Positions 6,291-9,411 of a DNA stretch of 9,411 nucleotides are shown here, piece by piece. The position numbers were made by a program, and so were the translations under genes. The stretch's first letter is position 1, and each line of letters starts with the position of its first letter. This DNA comes from Hyphomicrobiales bacterium (GTDB taxonomy: Bacteria > Pseudomonadota > Alphaproteobacteria > Rhizobiales > JAJFHR01): positions 1-9,411 of the forward strand of contig JAJFHR010000215.1 in the NCBI GenBank assembly GCA_021775515.1, given 5' to 3'. The notes beneath the pieces are model-generated. The model saw nothing but the letters and a program-made list of their open reading frames with translations. It had not been told where the DNA came from and did no database searches.

Positions 6291-8360
6291 ATGGAAAAGA
6301 AAAAGATTTATCTCATTGATCTTGCTCATGACAGCAAACTTGGCATGGGCAGTGATACAATGCCGCTGCAGCTCGGGCTTGTTGGTGCCTATTGTTTAAA
6401 CGAACTGGATGATCAAGTTGAAATAAAGCTGTTCAAGTTTATTGAGGATTTTGAAGCAGCTGTTGCCGAGGCACCGCCATTTTTGCTGGGTGTTTCAAAT
6501 TACATCTGGAATATTGATTTGGGTGTACAATGTGTCCGTGCGCTGAAGCGGCGGTTTCCAGAGATTATCGTTGTTGCCGGTGGTCCAAATTATCCCGATA
6601 TTGCCGAAGAGCAGGTGGATTTTCTCAAACACTATCCAGAATTCGATATGTACATCTATAAGGACGGTGAGGTTCCGTTTGCCGCATTGGCGAAATTTCT
6701 GCTGGAAACACCGGACCTTGTAGCAGCCAAAAAAGCCTTGTTGCCGAGTTGTCATGCAATCCATGATGGTGAAGTTTTCATGGGCGAAACAGCGCCGCGT
6801 ATTCGCGACCTGACCGTTGTGCCGTCACCTTATATTAGCGGCTTGATGGACAAGTTCTTTGACCAGAAACTTGTGCCGACGATGCAGACCAACCGCGGCT
6901 GCCCCTTTACTTGCACGTTTTGCACCGAGGGTGGGCGGTATTACAACAAGGTTTTCAAATCAACGCTTGAACGCAAAACCGCCGAAGTTGATTATATCGT
7001 CAAACGCATAAAACACACGCGTACGCTGCGCATTACCGATTCAAACTTTGGCATGTTCAACGAAGACCAGGATTTTTGCGAACACCTTGGTGAGATGCAG
7101 GCCAAGACGGGTTATCCTGAGTATATTATGTGTTCGACGGGTAAAAACCGCAAAGAGCGCGTTCTTAAATGTAATGAACTGTTAAACGGTGCGATGCGGT
7201 TGACAGCCTCGGTGCAATCACTGGATCCAGAAGTGCTGACCTCGGTCAAGCGCGACAATATTTCTCTAGATGCGTTGATGTATCTGTCCGATGAGACCAG
7301 TGATACCGACACGCATGCCTATTCGGAAATTATTCTGGCGCTTCCCGGTGATTCAGCTCAGCGCCATGAAGGCAGTTTTAACGGTCTGATGGAATCCGGC
7401 ATCGGTAACATTACTCAACATCAATTAGCGCTTATTCACGGTACTGAAATGAATAACCGCGAAAGCCGGAAAAAGTTTGAATACCGGTCAGGCTTCAGGC
7501 CGATACAGCGTTGCGTCGGTAAATACAGTTTCCTTGGTGAGGAAATCAGATCGGCCGAGATCGAAGAAATAGCCATAGCCTCAAATACCCTTTCCTTTGA
7601 GGATTATATGGATATGCGCCGACTCTATCTCAGTGTCGGCATGTTTTACAATGATCGCATATTCGGCGAGATACATGCCTTGTTGCGCATTCTCAAAATG
7701 AATACCTTCGAGTGGATTAAGATGATCCACGATAACATCGACAATCTCGATCCAGGTATTCGCTCGCTTTATGACGGGTTTAGCGCAGATACGGATGGCG
7801 AGCTTTGGGATACACCTGAACAACTCGTTCAAGATGTATCTCAAGAAGTTGAACGTTATGCCATGGGTGAACTTGGCGGCAACATCATCTATAAATACCG
7901 GGCAAAATCAATCGTTGAGCATTTTCCCGCACTTTTGGAAACGGCGTTTAGCTATTTGCGCCTCTATCTGGAGGCCAAGGGTGTTGATGAAGCTGAAGCG
8001 GTTGATGAACTTGAGCGGTTTTCCCGCGCCCAAAAGCTTGATTTGTTTAATACCGAAGCCGGTACAGACGAAGTGTTCAGCTATGATATTCCCAAATTGA
8101 TTGCCGATCCGGGATTTGTTCGGGCAGGGGGCACGCTTGATGAGCTCAATTACCCGGTTACTGTTGCCATTAGGCATACAGAAAAGCAGCAGGCAACTAT
8201 TGAGCGGGAACTCAAGTTCTATGGCGATGATATCGCCGGTTTGACCATGTTAATCTCACGTTATCCAGTAAAACGTTTCTGGCGCCGTGCCCGGGTTGTT
8301 GATGCGGCAAATCAGGCCGCACTCAATGCACCGATAAGGCTTGAAGTTGTTGGAAATTAG
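6291..8360 (+). CDS. B12-binding-domain radical SAM enzyme
   Basis: 689-aa enzyme of the COG1032 type: an N-terminal cobalamin-binding-like Rossmann domain followed by a radical SAM domain. The [4Fe-4S] ligands are Cys204, Cys208 and Cys211 in NRGCPFTCTFC, the canonical CxxxCxxC. The first domain (about 1-185) shows GVSNYIWN (67-74) and VVAGGPNYP (94-102), the Ser and GG typical of B12 domains, but no DxHxxG lower-ligand motif. SEIILALPGDS (345-355) matches the ExxxGLPGE-like strand of these enzymes. About 240 C-terminal residues, largely helical, do not resemble a known domain to me. Such enzymes methylate or rearrange unactivated carbons; the substrate is unknown. ATG 6291 follows GGGAAA by ten bases, after an 81-base gap from the preceding gene. 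Its place between a surface-glycan gene and a dehydrogenase points to sugar or lipid modification. Confidence 0.88.
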   Translation: MEKKKIYLIDLAHDSKLGMGSDTMPLQLGLVGAYCLNELDDQVEIKLFKFIEDFEAAVAEAPPFLLGVSNYIWNIDLGVQCVRALKRRFPEIIVVAGGPNYPDIAEEQVDFLKHYPEFDMYIYKDGEVPFAALAKFLLETPDLVAAKKALLPSCHAIHDGEVFMGETAPRIRDLTVVPSPYISGLMDKFFDQKLVPTMQTNRGCPFTCTFCTEGGRYYNKVFKSTLERKTAEVDYIVKRIKHTRTLRITDSNFGMFNEDQDFCEHLGEMQAKTGYPEYIMCSTGKNRKERVLKCNELLNGAMRLTASVQSLDPEVLTSVKRDNISLDALMYLSDETSDTDTHAYSEIILALPGDSAQRHEGSFNGLMESGIGNITQHQLALIHGTEMNNRESRKKFEYRSGFRPIQRCVGKYSFLGEEIRSAEIEEIAIASNTLSFEDYMDMRRLYLSVGMFYNDRIFGEIHALLRILKMNTFEWIKMIHDNIDNLDPGIRSLYDGFSADTDGELWDTPEQLVQDVSQEVERYAMGELGGNIIYKYRAKSIVEHFPALLETAFSYLRLYLEAKGVDEAEAVDELERFSRAQKLDLFNTEAGTDEVFSYDIPKLIADPGFVRAGGTLDELNYPVTVAIRHTEKQQATIERELKFYGDDIAGLTMLISRYPVKRFWRRARVVDAANQAALNAPIRLEVVGN

Positions 8361-8393
8361 CGTCGCTGATAGAGATTAAAGACACAAATACGC

Positions 8394-9368
8394 ATGCGTG
8401 ATTTTCCTGCCTTTGATGAATTGACGATCCAGTTTGCCCATCCGGCTTATCGATTTTCAGATATTTTTCTTGCCCGGGATACCGGCATTAAAAGTTTCCA
8501 GACATTTTCGAAAGAAGATACGGCGGCGCGGTTGGGCGAGGCTGATGTCATGGTTTTGTCGGGCTTTTGGCAAAATGATTTTTTGGAAAAGGCGACAAAG
8601 CTCAAATATATTCACACAATCTCGGCAGGGTATAATTATATAGATCTTGAGGCGGTTAAATCTCATTCGGTAATTCTCTGCAATGCCAGCGGCGTGAACT
8701 CGAATGCCGTCAGTGAACATGCCTTCGGCCTGCTTTTGACCCTGACGCGCAAAATTCATCTGGCCCGCGACAACCAGGCCCGGCGCGGGTGGCGCGGCAT
8801 GGTGGGGGATCGCAGCAAGCGCGAAGAAGAGTTGCCAGGAAAAACCATGCTTATTATAGGATTGGGCAATATCGGAAGTCGTACGGCCAGGCTGGCTCGT
8901 GCTTTTGGCATGAAAACTATCGGTTTAAAACGTAATACCAAGGGTTTTGAAGACCTTGTGGATGAGATCCACCCCACAAGTTCATTGCTTGAGCAGTTGC
9001 CGCGGGCTGATGTGGTTGTTTTGACATGCCCGTTGACGGATGAAACCTTCAGGTTGATTGATGCGCCCGCATTGAATGTGATGAAGCCGGGAGCGTTTTT
9101 GATAAATGTTGCGCGTGGCGGCTGTGTAGATCAAGCGGCCCTGGTATCAGCGTTGAAAAACAACCATTTAGCAGGAGCGGGACTCGATACATTTGAAGAA
9201 GAGCCTCTACCCGAAGATTCGCCGCTTTGGGATATTGAAAATGCCGTACTGACCTCGCACACCGGCGGAGAGACACGGCAGTATGAAGATAACATTGTCG
9301 ATCAGCTGATTGAAAATCTGCATCGTTTATCGCGTGGCAATAGCGCTTTAATTAACCGCATTGTATAA
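8394..9368 (+). CDS. D-isomer-specific 2-hydroxyacid dehydrogenase
   Basis: 324-aa NAD(P)-dependent oxidoreductase of the D-2-hydroxyacid dehydrogenase family, interconverting a 2-keto acid and a D-2-hydroxy acid in the cytoplasm. The Rossmann motif GLGNIG is at 156-161. The catalytic set is complete: Arg241 in NVARGG, Glu270 in LDTFEEEPLP and His289 in TSHTGGE. The substrate-domain loop is SAGYNYID (77-84). After the second strand of the nucleotide domain the usual acidic residue is replaced by basic ones (GLKRN, 177-181), which in this family favours NADPH, so reduction of a keto acid is the likely direction. It starts 33 bases after the radical SAM gene with only a weak ribosome-binding site. 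Length is normal for the family. It could be a glyoxylate/hydroxypyruvate-type reductase by similarity, but the operon suggests a dedicated substrate. Confidence 0.9.
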   Translation: MRDFPAFDELTIQFAHPAYRFSDIFLARDTGIKSFQTFSKEDTAARLGEADVMVLSGFWQNDFLEKATKLKYIHTISAGYNYIDLEAVKSHSVILCNASGVNSNAVSEHAFGLLLTLTRKIHLARDNQARRGWRGMVGDRSKREEELPGKTMLIIGLGNIGSRTARLARAFGMKTIGLKRNTKGFEDLVDEIHPTSSLLEQLPRADVVVLTCPLTDETFRLIDAPALNVMKPGAFLINVARGGCVDQAALVSALKNNHLAGAGLDTFEEEPLPEDSPLWDIENAVLTSHTGGETRQYEDNIVDQLIENLHRLSRGNSALINRIV

Positions 9369-9405
9369 GCGGGCGCAAAAGTTATTGATTTAAGGTATTT
9401 ATCTG

Positions 9406-9411
9406 ATGGTA
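9406..9411 (+). CDS. Possible start of the next operon gene (two codons visible)
   Basis: An ATG at 9406, 37 bases after the dehydrogenase stop, is preceded by AAGG (9392-9395) at a ten-base spacing. Only ATG GTA is inside the window, so nothing can be said about the product. No terminator lies between it and the dehydrogenase, consistent with the operon continuing. Confidence 0.25.

Noticed and set aside
6091..6399. 102-aa plus-strand frame bridging the gap between the glycan gene and the radical SAM gene
   Set aside because: It overlaps the ends of two well-supported genes in another frame, has no ribosome-binding site, and its translation looks like a shadow.
1..9411. Mobile element, CRISPR array, tRNA or prophage remnants
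   Set aside because: No terminal inverted repeats, transposase or integrase frames, spaced direct repeats or tRNA-like cloverleaf were seen on reading both strands.

Overview
The window looks like chromosomal DNA of an alphaproteobacterium. GC is moderate, judged by eye at about half. The organism signals are a long-form, zinc-ligand-less relative of DNA-3-methyladenine glycosylase I, a YcaD-like MFS permease with the ESWLNE motif, a bacterial-type secreted RNase T2, and small secreted proteins of rhizobial style. The order or genus cannot be fixed from this stretch. No tRNA, rRNA, IS element, CRISPR array or attachment site was seen.

Left part (1-2196), housekeeping and small secreted proteins. 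A minus-strand pair reads out of the window's left edge: a DNA-3-methyladenine glycosylase I relative (1130-405), overlapped at its 3' end by a hotdog-fold acyl-CoA thioesterase that is cut by the window edge. A readable sigma70-like promoter precedes the pair. Next come two small secreted proteins of unknown function facing each other: a Cys-rich 145-aa protein (+, 1318-1755) and a 107-aa protein with a single Cys pair (-, 2196-1873).

Middle part (2468-4617). A 12-TM MFS transporter (+) ends one base short of the convergent stop of a secreted RNase T2 (-). Directly upstream of the RNase, on the same strand, lies a short gene for a YjfB-like 'putative motility protein'. The RNase most likely starts at a TTG four bases after that gene's stop codon, so the two are probably translationally coupled. 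The long ATG-started version of the RNase frame runs through the small gene and is not credible.

Right part (4818-9368 and probably beyond). This is a co-directional plus-strand cluster: a GT-B-like 'surface carbohydrate biosynthesis protein', a 689-aa B12-binding-domain radical SAM enzyme, and a D-2-hydroxyacid dehydrogenase. Gaps are 81 and 33 bases. A further start codon may lie at the very end of the window. The arrangement suggests an accessory operon that makes or decorates a surface polysaccharide, using a radical/cobalamin step and a hydroxy-acid or keto-acid reduction. The chemistry is not assignable from sequence alone, and this cluster is the most interesting part of the window.
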